From NCBI GenBank assembly GCA_937997955.1, contig CALLDR010000117.1:1-19089 (forward strand): a DNA stretch of 19,089 nt. Direction: 5' to 3'. The translations under genes and the position numbers were made by a program. Positions 6,495 through 15,228 of this stretch are shown here, one piece after another. Origin of the DNA: an uncultured Emergencia sp. (GTDB taxonomy: Bacteria; Bacillota; Clostridia; Peptostreptococcales; Anaerovoracaceae). The notes below the pieces were generated by a model, which was not told where the DNA came from, made no database searches, and worked only from the letters and a program-made list of their open reading frames with translations. How positions within the stretch are numbered: the first letter of the stretch is position 1; the number at the start of each line of letters is the position of its first letter.

Positions 6495-7430
6495 CTATTT
6501 ATATATGCCGTATTTGATTTTGATCCGTTCCAGCTTCCGTATGATGCTGTCTCCGAACAGAAAGACGCACAGCGCTGCCGAGCCTGCATGGAACAGGTCG
6601 TAGGGAACGCCCGACACCAGCAGGGCACGCAGTCCGGCAAGACTCAGGGGCTCGCCGCCGGGCAGCCCCGACGAATGGATCAGGGCCCACAGATTCATGA
6701 CGCCGCCGTAGACGATGAATACCACGAAAAAGGTGAACACAGACAGGGTGATGCTGTCCACCGGCAGCCGCTTGTGCTGCAGCAGCACCCCCGCCAGCAG
6801 TCCTCCAAAGCCGAAGGCGTAGAGCCGCCATCCGAAGAAGGTCTCATCGTCACCGGGCCAGATCTGATAACAGATCCATGCCAATAGCAGGGAAAATATG
6901 ATGCACAGCACCGGTCCCATGATCATCTTAAAGTTCCTGGATTTCAGCTGGTCCAGATCCACCTTGTTGAAGGCCAGTCCGGCCAGAAATCCCAGCAGAC
7001 CCCAGCAGAACATCTGCCACGGCGTCCACGGTCCCTGCCCCATGTAAAAATTACAGACAAAGCGGGAAATCGCCCCGATGAGGAACCCGGCCTCCGGTCC
7101 GAGAGATATGCCGGATATGATCACCATGGCGGTCCCGATCTGGATCGGCACGGTGACGTGGAAAAAGATGTGAGCGCAGACAGTCAGCGCCGACATCATG
7201 GCGATGAGGACGATTTCTCTGGCCTTCGGCTTGCGCTTTTCAAAGACCATAAAAAAGGGCAGCATGGTGTACAGAAGGATCAACAGACTGATGACCATGT
7301 ACTTTCCCTGATCCAGCAGCATGCCCAGGCCGATGGTGGCTGGCATGGCGATACAGATCAGGACAGCCGACAGCCTCCTGCGTTTCTTCTGTGCCGCCTC
7401 GAACTGGGTCATATCATATCTTTCAGCCAC
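6495..7430 (-). CDS. cbrT: ECF transporter S component, predicted cobalamin/corrinoid specific
   Basis: A membrane protein of about 311 residues with some eight hydrophobic segments. The S-component core carries REIVLIAMMSALTV, then IGTAMVIISGISLGPEAGFLIGA and a conserved SRFVCNFYMGQGPWTPWQM stretch (about 122-140), typical of long clostridial S components annotated as CbrT, the predicted cobalamin ECF subunit. It would bind substrate in the membrane and pair with the EcfT and A-A proteins encoded just upstream. I prefer the GTG at 7430 because a GAGGAGG lies about 7 bases before it. An ATG at 7412 overlaps the ATPase stop as ATGA and is a reasonable alternative; an ATG at 7469 also exists. 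Cobalamin specificity rests on the riboswitch and the gene neighbours, not on a known binding motif. Confidence 0.87.
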   Translation of the reverse strand: MAERYDMTQFEAAQKKRRRLSAVLICIAMPATIGLGMLLDQGKYMVISLLILLYTMLPFFMVFEKRKPKAREIVLIAMMSALTVCAHIFFHVTVPIQIGTAMVIISGISLGPEAGFLIGAISRFVCNFYMGQGPWTPWQMFCWGLLGFLAGLAFNKVDLDQLKSRNFKMIMGPVLCIIFSLLLAWICYQIWPGDDETFFGWRLYAFGFGGLLAGVLLQHKRLPVDSITLSVFTFFVVFIVYGGVMNLWALIHSSGLPGGEPLSLAGLRALLVSGVPYDLFHAGSAALCVFLFGDSIIRKLERIKIKYGIYK

Positions 7431-9199
7431 TGAGACACCTCCTCGCAGGTGATAGCGTCCGGCCTCCACTGCCGCGCGACGCGGTTGGCAGCCGTGGTAT
7501 AAAAGCTGTTGCCGGCAAAGAAGTCCCGCGGACTGCCCTCTGATACGATGCCCCCGTCAAAGAACATGGCGCACCGGTCTCCATACTCCGCGCAGAATTC
7601 GATATCGTGAGAGACCATGAAGACGGTCACCCCTTCCTCTGTCAGCTTTCGCAGAATCCCCGCCAGCGTCCTCTTAAAGAACGGATCCAGACCCTTGGTC
7701 GGCTCATCCAGCAGCAGGATCTCAGGTTCCAGCAGCAGGATCTTTCCCAGAGCCAGACGCTGCTGCTCTCCGCCCGACAGATCATAGGGGTTGGCCTTCC
7801 GCAGATGGGCGATCTCCATCAGGGCCAGCATATCCTCCACCCTTCGCAGCTTTTCCTCCACCGGAAGCTTCACATAGTAAAGGGCCTCCATCAGTTCTTC
7901 CTCCGCCGTAATCTCTGTAAAGAGGGCCTGAGGGTTCTGCGGCAGCATGCTCAGTTTATCCCGGTCTGCCGTTACCGTTCCCCGCTGCCCTTTCAGGATC
8001 CCCGCGATGATCTTCAGAGTGGTGCTCTTTCCCGTACCGTTGCCGCCCAGCAGGCAGTAGAGCTGGTTCCGTTCCACCTTCAGGTTCAAACCCCGCAGCA
8101 CGTCCCCGCTGTCCCTGTTATATCGAAACCACAGGTCTCTGACCTGAATGACGATCTCCCCATCCGGAGCTTTCTCTCTCAAAGACTTCCCTTTCAAAGG
8201 CTTCCCTGTCGAAGGCTTCCCCGTCAAAGGCATCGCTGCCGCAGCTTTCTCTTCCAAAGCAATCTCTGTCAAAGGCATCGCCGCCGGAGTCTTCTCTGCC
8301 GGGTCCGTGACCGATCCGGGCCGCACATCTTTTCCCTCCAATAAATGCGCCAGCTTCAGACGCCCTTCCCGTATGGTCAGAGGGTTGTCGTCGCCGGGAC
8401 AGGCGTCGGCGAAGATCCTCGTCACTGACGGAAGGCCGTAGAACATGGGATGTCTGGACAACGCCCCGCCTGACACCTTTTGACCGCCTTCCCCGCCGGA
8501 GAGGAAGGAGCCGATCCTTTCGGGACTGTCAAAGGCCAGCACGCGGCCCTGATCCATGACCATGACCCGGTCCGCCATGGGAAACAGCTCTTCCAGCCGG
8601 TGCTCGGAGATGATCACGGTGGTGCCCAGATCCCGGTTGATGCGGTAGACAGTCTGCAGAAAGTCCGACGCGGCGATAGGGTCCAGCTGAGACGTAGGCT
8701 CGTCCAGAATCAGGACCTTCGGCTGCATGGCCATGATGGACGCCAGGTTCAGCAGCTGCTTCTGTCCGCCGGACAGCTCCCCCACGCTTTTACGGAACCA
8801 CCCCTGGATATCGAAGTAGCTGGCCATTTCGGCAACCCTTCTTTTGATGGCGGCGTTCTCCAGGCCGAGGCTTTCCAGACCAAAGGCCAGCTCATGCCAC
8901 ACCTTGTCCGTGACGATCTGGTTGTCCGGGTTTTGCTGGACAAATCCGATCTCAGTCACGCTGCGCCGGTCGTCCAGGTCTGCTACGGGCTGGCCACAGT
9001 AGAGGACCTCCCCCTCCAGCCGGCCATAGGGGATCAGGTTCTTCTTCAGCTGCCGGAGGAGGGTGCTTTTGCCGCATCCGGATTTGCCGCACAGGACGAC
9101 AAACTGGCTGGGCAGAATGGAAAAGCTCACGTCTTCCAGAGCGCTGCGCTCAGCCAGGGGATATGAAAAGGTTACGTGTTCAAGTCGAATTGTTTCCAT
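7409..9199 (-). CDS. cbrU: ECF transporter A-A component: fused double ATPase
   Basis: A 596-residue protein with two complete ABC ATPase domains, which drives the ECF importer with EcfT and EcfS. NBD1 (about 1-235) has Walker A GKSGCGKST (39-47), Q-loop QNPDNQ, signature LSGGQ (142-146), Walker B VLILDEP (162-168) and switch His (about 200). NBD2 (about 348-560) has Walker A GGNGTGKST (385-393), LSGGE (474-478), ILLLDEP (494-500) and SHD (about 531). Both sites look catalytically intact. The linker (about 235-348) contains degenerate five-residue repeats of the PLTGK type. The true start is 9199, where AGGAGA precedes METIRLEH; the frame is open to 9295 but that part lies inside the EcfT gene. 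It overlaps EcfT by 28 bases. The fused double ATPase is typical of dedicated ECF systems such as CbrTUV. Confidence 0.92.
   Translation of the reverse strand: METIRLEHVTFSYPLAERSALEDVSFSILPSQFVVLCGKSGCGKSTLLRQLKKNLIPYGRLEGEVLYCGQPVADLDDRRSVTEIGFVQQNPDNQIVTDKVWHELAFGLESLGLENAAIKRRVAEMASYFDIQGWFRKSVGELSGGQKQLLNLASIMAMQPKVLILDEPTSQLDPIAASDFLQTVYRINRDLGTTVIISEHRLEELFPMADRVMVMDQGRVLAFDSPERIGSFLSGGEGGQKVSGGALSRHPMFYGLPSVTRIFADACPGDDNPLTIREGRLKLAHLLEGKDVRPGSVTDPAEKTPAAMPLTEIALEEKAAAAMPLTGKPSTGKPLKGKSLREKAPDGEIVIQVRDLWFRYNRDSGDVLRGLNLKVERNQLYCLLGGNGTGKSTTLKIIAGILKGQRGTVTADRDKLSMLPQNPQALFTEITAEEELMEALYYVKLPVEEKLRRVEDMLALMEIAHLRKANPYDLSGGEQQRLALGKILLLEPEILLLDEPTKGLDPFFKRTLAGILRKLTEEGVTVFMVSHDIEFCAEYGDRCAMFFDGGIVSEGSPRDFFAGNSFYTTAANRVARQWRPDAITCEEVSQWLKDMI
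8166..8288 (-). repeat. Degenerate 15-bp tandem repeats in the ATPase linker
   Basis: About eight imperfect copies of a roughly 15-base unit (core resembling GGCTTCCCTGTCAAA on the plus strand) encode PLTGK/PSTGK/PLKGK/SLREK-type pentapeptides between the two ATPase domains. The unit is a multiple of three, so copy number can change without a frameshift. Confidence 0.6.
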
Positions 9200-10080
9200 T
9201 TTAGCTCTCCTGCAATATCGATGATGATGGGGATCAGAATCAGCGCGGCAAAGCCGCCCAGAGCCGCTGCCGTCAAAAGGTCTGTCTCCGGACAAACCAT
9301 GACCGGATAAAAGTACATGTCAGTCCTTCCTGTGAAGACTGCCCCAATAGCCGGAACGGCCGCGGCGATCATGACAGCCAGAGCCGCCCCGTCTCTGGCT
9401 GAAAACTGAAACAGATGGAAGCTGGTCCTTCCCCGCAGGCCGTAGCCCCGCGCCTCCATGGAGTCCGCGCTTTCGATGGACGCCTCCAGGGACCATGCCA
9501 CCAGGATGGAGATCTCCTTCGTCAGCTGCCTGCCTCTCTGCAGCAGGCTGCCGCTGCTGTGGCTCCGTCCCATGCACTTCTGCCCCAGAGAGATCTCCGC
9601 GAACCGGCTCTGCAGAAGAGGGATAAAGCGGAAGATCATGGACAGGGTCAGGCCCAGCACCGGCGCTGTCTTTCCGAAGAGATAGATCAGCTTGTCACTG
9701 GTTATGATCACGTTAAAGCAGCTGAACCAGATGACGACGGACGCCAGCATGACGCCTCCGGCCAGCCCGTAGCCCATGGATTCCAGGGTAATGCGGCTGT
9801 CGCCGATGTAGAACAGAGCCGTAGCTCCGTTGTTGTTGAACAGCATGTTGATCAGCACCATGATCAGGACCATGGCTATGCTCAGCGTCAGGTTCATCTT
9901 CAGGGCCGCCCTCCCTTTCAGCAGCAGGGAGTAGACCCACGCCCCGATAAAGGCCGCCGCCAGAAACAGCGGCGCCATGGAAAACATAGTGATTCCCGCC
10001 ACCAGGACGAAATATATGAAATTGACCAAAGGATGGTATCCTGCGAACTCCGCTTTTTCTCCCAGTCCTCGACTCAGCAT
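9172..10080 (-). CDS. cbrV: ECF transporter T component (energy-coupling transmembrane protein)
   Basis: A 302-residue EcfT family membrane protein. Hydrophobic segments occupy about 19-50, 62-80, 105-125, 138-155 and two at the C-terminus (232-250, 268-288). The cytosolic coupling helices include SLEASIESADSMEARGYG, whose Ala-Arg-Gly motif (about 210-212) is the signature that docks EcfT onto the ATPases. FRFIPLL and the GRSHSSGSLLQRGRQ region are also typical. It links substrate binding by EcfS to ATP hydrolysis by the A-A protein encoded next, whose start lies inside this gene's 3' end. AGAGGT precedes the ATG. It lies 37 bases after the alpha/alpha-toroid lipoprotein gene, which supports the toroid as part of the uptake system. 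Confidence 0.91.
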   Translation of the reverse strand: MLSRGLGEKAEFAGYHPLVNFIYFVLVAGITMFSMAPLFLAAAFIGAWVYSLLLKGRAALKMNLTLSIAMVLIMVLINMLFNNNGATALFYIGDSRITLESMGYGLAGGVMLASVVIWFSCFNVIITSDKLIYLFGKTAPVLGLTLSMIFRFIPLLQSRFAEISLGQKCMGRSHSSGSLLQRGRQLTKEISILVAWSLEASIESADSMEARGYGLRGRTSFHLFQFSARDGAALAVMIAAAVPAIGAVFTGRTDMYFYPVMVCPETDLLTAAALGGFAALILIPIIIDIAGELKWKQFDLNT

Positions 10081-10117
10081 TTTTCTTACCTCTTTAATAT
10101 ACCCTTTATATACCCTG

Positions 10118-11197
10118 TTATTCTGTCATATCAAACAGCGTGCTTTCGCCCTTCTGATTCCGAACATAGGCAGCCAGCGCGTAGCACGCCTGCTCCGTGG
10201 ACATCAGGTTGACCTCCTCGTCCTGCCTGCTGTGGCGGAAACCGCCGCCGTCCGCGCCATAGGCCAGCAGGGCGCCCAGAACGCTGCTGCCTTCCTTGAT
10301 AAATCTCTCATCGGCGGCACAGTCGATGCCCAGAGAGGAAAGGGCCGTGATCACCTGGCTGCAGCTTTCTGAGGAATCGCTGTCCATGCTGACATAGCCG
10401 CCGTCCTCCTGCTGCAGCTCCGACAGCCGGCTGACGCCCTGTTCCGCTGCCGCCTTCACAGCGTCCAGCGTCTGGGCGCTGACCTCTTCCGTCCTGGCGC
10501 TGCTTCCTACAGCATAAGGGGCCAGAGCGGTCAGAGCCATGGCTGTCATGTCCGGGTCGGCCGCATCGCCGTCTAAATTCCAGCCGCCGTCTTCCAGCTG
10601 CTCATCGAGAATGGCCTGAATCAAAGCCTCCCGACTGGTCTGGTTTTCGCCGGCCGTACCGTCTTTTGGAATCTGGTAGCCGCCGCAGTCATAGGCGATC
10701 AAAGCCCAGATGGGCCCGTTGACGCCCTGCCGCCGCACGTTTTCCATATCCGTCAGCTTTTCCAGGAAGTTGTATCCGCCGATATCGGTCACATCGCCGC
10801 CGGCAGCGGTCACTCCCAGTATGATCCTGGCGTATTCCGTATATTTATAGCCGGTCTTCGTATGCAGCACGCCGCCGGCGTCCTTCACATACTGATCTGC
10901 CGCCGCCAGATACTGCTGAAAATACTCTTCTTCTGCGCCGGACGGTTCTTCTCCATCCCGTGAAAGCGCTACGATGGTCCACTCTCCGCCTATGGCAGCC
11001 GGAGCGGGCTCCGTCACGTTTTCCGTCAGCCACTGGCAGGTCTCCGCCAGGACCGCGGACGGATCGCCAGCGTCGCCGCCGCTGCCGCAGCCCCAGGCGT
11101 ACCCGGCGGTGATCACCGCCAGGCACAGCGCCAGAAGCCGTTTCCATAAGAAGGAGGAACGCTTCTTATCTATATCAAAAGTTCTGTATGGATCCAT
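10118..11197 (-). CDS. Anchored alpha/alpha-toroid protein, transcobalamin alpha-domain-like
   Basis: A 359-residue exported protein. A basic stretch and hydrophobic segment (about 17-36) end in AWGC, an acceptable lipobox with Cys37, so a lipoprotein or membrane anchor is likely. The mature part resembles prenyltransferase/squalene-cyclase type alpha-alpha toroids, with turns QLEDGGWN (about 200-207), LQQEDGGYVS (261-270) and DGGGFRHS (316-323), then NLMSTEQACYALAAYV near the end. The same fold forms the alpha domain of intrinsic factor, transcobalamin and haptocorrin. Together with the DUF4430 proteins of this operon, that makes a B12-binding role more likely than enzyme activity, and I see no cyclase catalytic DxDD motif. 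It lies 3 bases after the propeller gene and just before the ECF genes. Cobalamin binding is inference. Confidence 0.83.
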   Translation of the reverse strand: MDPYRTFDIDKKRSSFLWKRLLALCLAVITAGYAWGCGSGGDAGDPSAVLAETCQWLTENVTEPAPAAIGGEWTIVALSRDGEEPSGAEEEYFQQYLAAADQYVKDAGGVLHTKTGYKYTEYARIILGVTAAGGDVTDIGGYNFLEKLTDMENVRRQGVNGPIWALIAYDCGGYQIPKDGTAGENQTSREALIQAILDEQLEDGGWNLDGDAADPDMTAMALTALAPYAVGSSARTEEVSAQTLDAVKAAAEQGVSRLSELQQEDGGYVSMDSDSSESCSQVITALSSLGIDCAADERFIKEGSSVLGALLAYGADGGGFRHSRQDEEVNLMSTEQACYALAAYVRNQKGESTLFDMTE

Positions 11198-11200
11198 AGC

Positions 11201-13156
11201 TTATTTCACCTTCACCGATTTTACGGTGGACCACTTTCCATAGTACTTTACGCCATTGATGGTCTTGTAGGCCCGGACCTTGTAGTAGTAGGTCTTCTTC
11301 GACGTCAGGGACGTGTTGGTAAACTTCAGGGAAGTGGTAGTCTTCACCGTCTTATAGGTTCCGGTCTTTGATGTCGCTCTGCTGACCTGATAGCCTGTAG
11401 CACCGCTGACCTTTTTCCAGCTGACCGTGGCCTTTTTCTTTCCGGCCGTGGTCTTCACGCTGGACACCCGGCTGGCTTTGATGGCCGTCTTGGCGGCGTT
11501 GTTCTTGGCGGAAACCGCTTTGCTGTTCACCTTGATGTCCACCGTCGTAAAGATCGGGTCTGACTCGCCGCTGTCATTGTAGCGGACATACGGATACGTG
11601 ATGGTCAGGTCGATCTGGCCCTCCGTGATCTCACTCTCGGCGCACTCCACATAGTCAGAGATGTCGCGGGTCATGCCGTTGGCCAGGTGGGCCACCGCCT
11701 TGATGCCGCTCAGATTAACCGGATCACCGATATCATAGGTGGTCTGGGTCGGAGCCTTTGTGACCTCGATGCTCTCAATCCTGCTTCCCACTGCCATGAC
11801 ATAGCCGGAGTCGTTTTTAAAGTACAGGGTGCCGTATTCATCGGCGATAGGGCTGCTGATGCAGTACTGGGCCTGAGCCCCCTTTGGGGTAAAGACGCAG
11901 TCGGCATAGGTTTTGGTTTCGCCGTCTCCCAGCACAGAGGAAACCCTCTCTACCTTAGTCTGCCCCGGCTTATCTTTGATCATGCGCAGCTTGCCCGGTG
12001 TGTAGTTTTCAAAGAAGTACACGTAGACGGATCCGTCTTCGCTGGCCGTGGATATGAGGCCGCTGGTCTGCGGATAACCCATGGTCCGTGCCTTGTACGC
12101 GATCTTCCAGGAGGTCAGATCGATGACGATGATGCCGTGGCCTGCCGCGTGCTGTTCAAACTGGCTGTCGTCGCTGACGCCCACGTAGGCCCTGCCGTTA
12201 TAGACAGCCGGCGTGGACGTGCACATGCCGCCCAGCTCCAGCTTTTTCAGGTCGCTGATCTTCCCCGCGGCGGACACCTTTACCGAGTAGAAGGAACCGC
12301 CTTTGGTGGCGAAATAGTAACGGTCCGTGGTCTTATCGTAGGAGACGCTGGTGCGGATATCTCCGTCCAGCTTCTCCGCGGAGTCCAGCAGCTTGCCCGT
12401 CTTCGGGTCGAAGCACAGCAGCTGCGATGTCTGGGACTCCCAGCCGGTCTCTCCGTCATCTGTGCCCACCAGGACAAAATCGCTGCAGGCGTAAGCGCCG
12501 GCCCAATAGAAACCGCCTTTGACGGTATAGGTCCACTTGGCCGACTTGGCCTCGGTGGTCTTGGATTTATTCGGGTCTGTTGTGGTCAGGCAGACAAAGT
12601 TGGCGTCTCTGGTCTCACCGTTCCAGAATCCCACGTACAGCCTTCCGCCGCTGTAGGCGATAGGTGAATTGGGCTGGCCGAACTTAGGGTCCCGATAAAC
12701 CCACAGGGACTTCATGGTGCTGGCGTCAAAGGCCTGGACCGTGCCGTTGGCCAGGGCCACGTAGATCTTTCCGCTGACGTAGGTAGGCGGACATATGCTG
12801 TATTCCGACTGATCCACCATGGTGCCCCGCGCCGCGATGTCGCCGCTGACAGCATCCATTTTGATCATCTCTTTGCCTGAATTAAAATACAGATATCCGT
12901 CCACCAGGATCGGAGAGCCCGGCGCGGTGGACCATCCGCTTCCGTTCTTGGAGGCCCAGTACAGCATAGCGTCCTCCGCCAGTGTCGGCGTCTTGGCAGC
13001 CGTTACGCCGTTGTTGTCACTGCCGCCGCGGAAAATGGGCCAGTCCGTGGTAATCACCTTGCCCGGATCTGCCGCCGCAAACACGCTGGCAGTCGACGCG
13101 CAGACCATGGCCAAAGCCAGGGTCAAAGCTAAAAGTTTCTTTCCTCTTTTTTTCAT
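11201..13156 (-). CDS. Secreted PQQ-like beta-propeller protein with Ig-like and fibronectin III domains
   Basis: A 651-residue secreted protein. A Sec signal peptide (1-28) ends in SVFAAA. Residues about 33-455 form a PQQ/quinoprotein-type beta-propeller, seen as repeated strands such as PILVDGYLYFNSG, TYVSGKIYVALANG, PIAYSGGRLYVGFWNG and PAVYNGRAYVGVS. A bacterial Ig-like domain follows (about 458-545), with EVTKAPTQTTYDIGDPVNLSG. A C-terminal fibronectin III domain (about 560-651) has ATVSWKKVSGATGYQVSR. There is no LPXTG or membrane anchor. I see no quinoprotein dehydrogenase signature, so a binding or scaffold role is more likely than enzyme activity. Its start overlaps the transglutaminase stop by 4 bases (ATGA), so the two are translationally coupled. 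In a B12-regulated operon it may hold the surface capture complex or bind ligand itself. Confidence 0.87.
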   Translation of the reverse strand: MKKRGKKLLALTLALAMVCASTASVFAAADPGKVITTDWPIFRGGSDNNGVTAAKTPTLAEDAMLYWASKNGSGWSTAPGSPILVDGYLYFNSGKEMIKMDAVSGDIAARGTMVDQSEYSICPPTYVSGKIYVALANGTVQAFDASTMKSLWVYRDPKFGQPNSPIAYSGGRLYVGFWNGETRDANFVCLTTTDPNKSKTTEAKSAKWTYTVKGGFYWAGAYACSDFVLVGTDDGETGWESQTSQLLCFDPKTGKLLDSAEKLDGDIRTSVSYDKTTDRYYFATKGGSFYSVKVSAAGKISDLKKLELGGMCTSTPAVYNGRAYVGVSDDSQFEQHAAGHGIIVIDLTSWKIAYKARTMGYPQTSGLISTASEDGSVYVYFFENYTPGKLRMIKDKPGQTKVERVSSVLGDGETKTYADCVFTPKGAQAQYCISSPIADEYGTLYFKNDSGYVMAVGSRIESIEVTKAPTQTTYDIGDPVNLSGIKAVAHLANGMTRDISDYVECAESEITEGQIDLTITYPYVRYNDSGESDPIFTTVDIKVNSKAVSAKNNAAKTAIKASRVSSVKTTAGKKKATVSWKKVSGATGYQVSRATSKTGTYKTVKTTTSLKFTNTSLTSKKTYYYKVRAYKTINGVKYYGKWSTVKSVKVK

Positions 13157-15228
13157 AACTCTGCTTCCTTCCTCCTCGTTTTCTTCTTAATATTTTTCAC
13201 GAGCCCTGTCAAAAAGGCCCGGTCTTCTCCTTTTACCGGCCTGCCGCTGTAGCGGGCTGTCTCGTAGATGTCCGCCGCTCTGCTGAATTCCTCTGCCAGA
13301 GCTGTGCCGAACGCCTTCTCCGCGTCCGTCCGGTGTTCTCCCATCGGTATATTGCGATGAGGCAGTCCCCGCTTCTCCATTACGGCCAGAATATATCTCA
13401 TCATGGTGATGACGGCCTCCCTGTCGTCGGAAAGGCCGATCCCCTGCTTCCTGCGCGTCCGCCGCCGTCTCAGGATCAGCGCCGCGGCCGCCAGGAGCAC
13501 CAGCAGGATCAACAGGCCTGACAGGATCAAAAGTCCGTGCTCCATGATCTCCGTTTCCAGCGAGGCGATCTTCTGCTCCTTTTCCTGCTTTTCCTCCTGC
13601 TGTTCCGGCTTCTGGGCCTTTGTCCCGCCGCCGCTGTAAGTGACAGAGTCATCGCTGCCCATGACGCCGATATACGGTCCCGTAGTCTCAAACGGCACCC
13701 AGCCCAGGCCGTCCTCGTAATACTCCATCCAGCTGTGCGCGTGGCCGCTGTCCACTGTGACGGCTTCTCCTGCCTTGATCCCTTCCACGTCTGCCGGCGT
13801 GACCAGATAGCCTTCCGCGTATCTGGCGGGAATGCCGTAATACCGGAACATCAAAGCTGCCGCGGTGGCGTAGTGAACCGACCAGCCGGTTTTATCCTGT
13901 AAAAATACGGACAGGAAGTCTCCTTCCCCACTATTGTACACGGTATTCTCATCGTATGCAAACTCCGCCAGCAGCTTCAGCACCTTTGCCTTTACCTGGG
14001 CCGTGTCCGCGCCCTCCGGTTCGTCCAGGATTTCCGCCAGGCGTTCCGCGGTCTCCTCGTCCAGGTCCGTGTAATGCTCATAGACGAAGGTCCGGTAGCT
14101 GTTTTCACATTGTAGATAGGACTGCAGGCTGTCGTCCTCCTGCGCCTCCTGCAAAGCGGCCAGCAGACTGCTTCTCTGGCTCAGCTGAGGCGCTGCGGCC
14201 TGCAGCGTATAAGAGCTGACGCCTCCCTTTCCGTCTGCCCTGAACTGGCTGTCACCGATCAAAGGCGCTGCCGCCTCCGCGTTTCCGTCCGTCTCATAGG
14301 GCAGCAGCAGCCAGCTGTGAGCGCCGTCCAGGAAGCGGATCTGTATCGTGTTTTCTTCCTGCTCTGTCTCTCCATCTTCCAGCAGGGACGCGGCCAGGCC
14401 GATCTGTCCATACCCCCAGAAGCCCTTCTCGTGGAGCCAATAGAACAGGTCGTTCTCTGCCGCCAGCGTCTTGCCGTCCAGAGTGTCCCAGCCCGCGCCG
14501 TTGTACACCTCTCCGGTATATCCTTTCAGGTAGTAGGAACCGGGCTGTTCCATGGTCAGCTCCAGCACCGCCTCATCTCCCAGCTCCAGCGGCTGCAGAT
14601 TAGTAAAATCCCCTTGGGGCAGGTTTGATACCGCGTGCTCTTCCTTCGTCATGCCCTGCAGGATACTCTGCCGCGGCTGCTCCGCAAAGACGCAGATGAT
14701 GCAGGCCGCCAGGGCGCAGATCAGAATCGCAGCCCACAGCCGCCGCAGAGATGCGCCTCCCCTGGCCGCGGTCCACAGCGCGCAGCCAGCCCAGAGGACA
14801 TAGAAGCCTCCGGCCACCGGCCACGGGCATCCGGGCAGCCACAGCTGAAGAGCCGTCTGCGCGGCCAGGATCGCCCAGAGCGCGGGCCACAGCCGATAGT
14901 GCACGGAAAAACAGGCGACTGCCGCCAGCAGAATACAGCACAGGAGCGACAGCATCAGAAATCCGGCGCTGACGCCACCCGTCTCCGCAAAATCGTCGTG
15001 GATACGCAGGTTTTGTTCCGCGAGCCGGTCCAGGATCAGATTCAGAAAAGATCCCAGATCTCCCGCGGCATGGAGACCTCCCTGCAGGCACCAGACGGCA
15101 GCGATCAGAAACCATCCCGCCAGCAGACATCCCATGACGGTGCTGATGATCCTGCCGTATTTCTGAGATCCCTGCCCTCCGTATGTAATTTTTAATGTAA
15201 GATTTTTATTGCCGTATGGTTTCATCAT
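13153..15228 (-). CDS. Membrane transglutaminase-like protein lacking the usual catalytic cysteine
   Basis: A 691-residue membrane protein of the TgpA/transglutaminase-like type that often accompanies MoxR and DUF58. About five N-terminal membrane segments lie within residues 27-181, an extracellular region carries a transglutaminase-like domain (about 410-520), and a final membrane segment (about 563-586) precedes a basic cytosolic tail. In the core, the position normally held by the nucleophilic Cys reads TGWSVHYATAAALMFRYYG, with Ser450. The His is present in GHAHSWMEYY (about 498), and the usual Asp is Glu (about 514, GWVPFETT). It may therefore be a non-catalytic or altered family member. 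The start at 15228 lies inside the DUF58 gene and has no clear ribosome binding site, so coupled translation is likely; ATG 15225 is equally possible. Confidence 0.86.
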   Translation of the reverse strand: MMKPYGNKNLTLKITYGGQGSQKYGRIISTVMGCLLAGWFLIAAVWCLQGGLHAAGDLGSFLNLILDRLAEQNLRIHDDFAETGGVSAGFLMLSLLCCILLAAVACFSVHYRLWPALWAILAAQTALQLWLPGCPWPVAGGFYVLWAGCALWTAARGGASLRRLWAAILICALAACIICVFAEQPRQSILQGMTKEEHAVSNLPQGDFTNLQPLELGDEAVLELTMEQPGSYYLKGYTGEVYNGAGWDTLDGKTLAAENDLFYWLHEKGFWGYGQIGLAASLLEDGETEQEENTIQIRFLDGAHSWLLLPYETDGNAEAAAPLIGDSQFRADGKGGVSSYTLQAAAPQLSQRSSLLAALQEAQEDDSLQSYLQCENSYRTFVYEHYTDLDEETAERLAEILDEPEGADTAQVKAKVLKLLAEFAYDENTVYNSGEGDFLSVFLQDKTGWSVHYATAAALMFRYYGIPARYAEGYLVTPADVEGIKAGEAVTVDSGHAHSWMEYYEDGLGWVPFETTGPYIGVMGSDDSVTYSGGGTKAQKPEQQEEKQEKEQKIASLETEIMEHGLLILSGLLILLVLLAAAALILRRRRTRRKQGIGLSDDREAVITMMRYILAVMEKRGLPHRNIPMGEHRTDAEKAFGTALAEEFSRAADIYETARYSGRPVKGEDRAFLTGLVKNIKKKTRRKEAEL

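Noticed and set aside
5662..6603. Plus-strand open frame of 313 codons
   Set aside because: It is antisense to the LysO-like and EcfS genes and rich in His, Gln, Arg and Pro, as expected for a shadow frame.
9200..9295. N-terminal extension of the double ATPase
   Set aside because: It lies inside the EcfT gene, has no ABC-domain sequence, and the ATG at 9199 has a good ribosome binding site and begins the NBD.
10118..11197. Prenyltransferase or squalene cyclase enzyme
   Set aside because: The protein is exported, lacks the cyclase DxDD motif and neighbours DUF4430 and ECF genes; only the toroid fold is shared.
11687..12667. Plus-strand open frame of 326 codons
   Set aside because: It is antisense to the beta-propeller gene, which has a signal peptide and clear domains; no domain is visible in the plus-strand frame.
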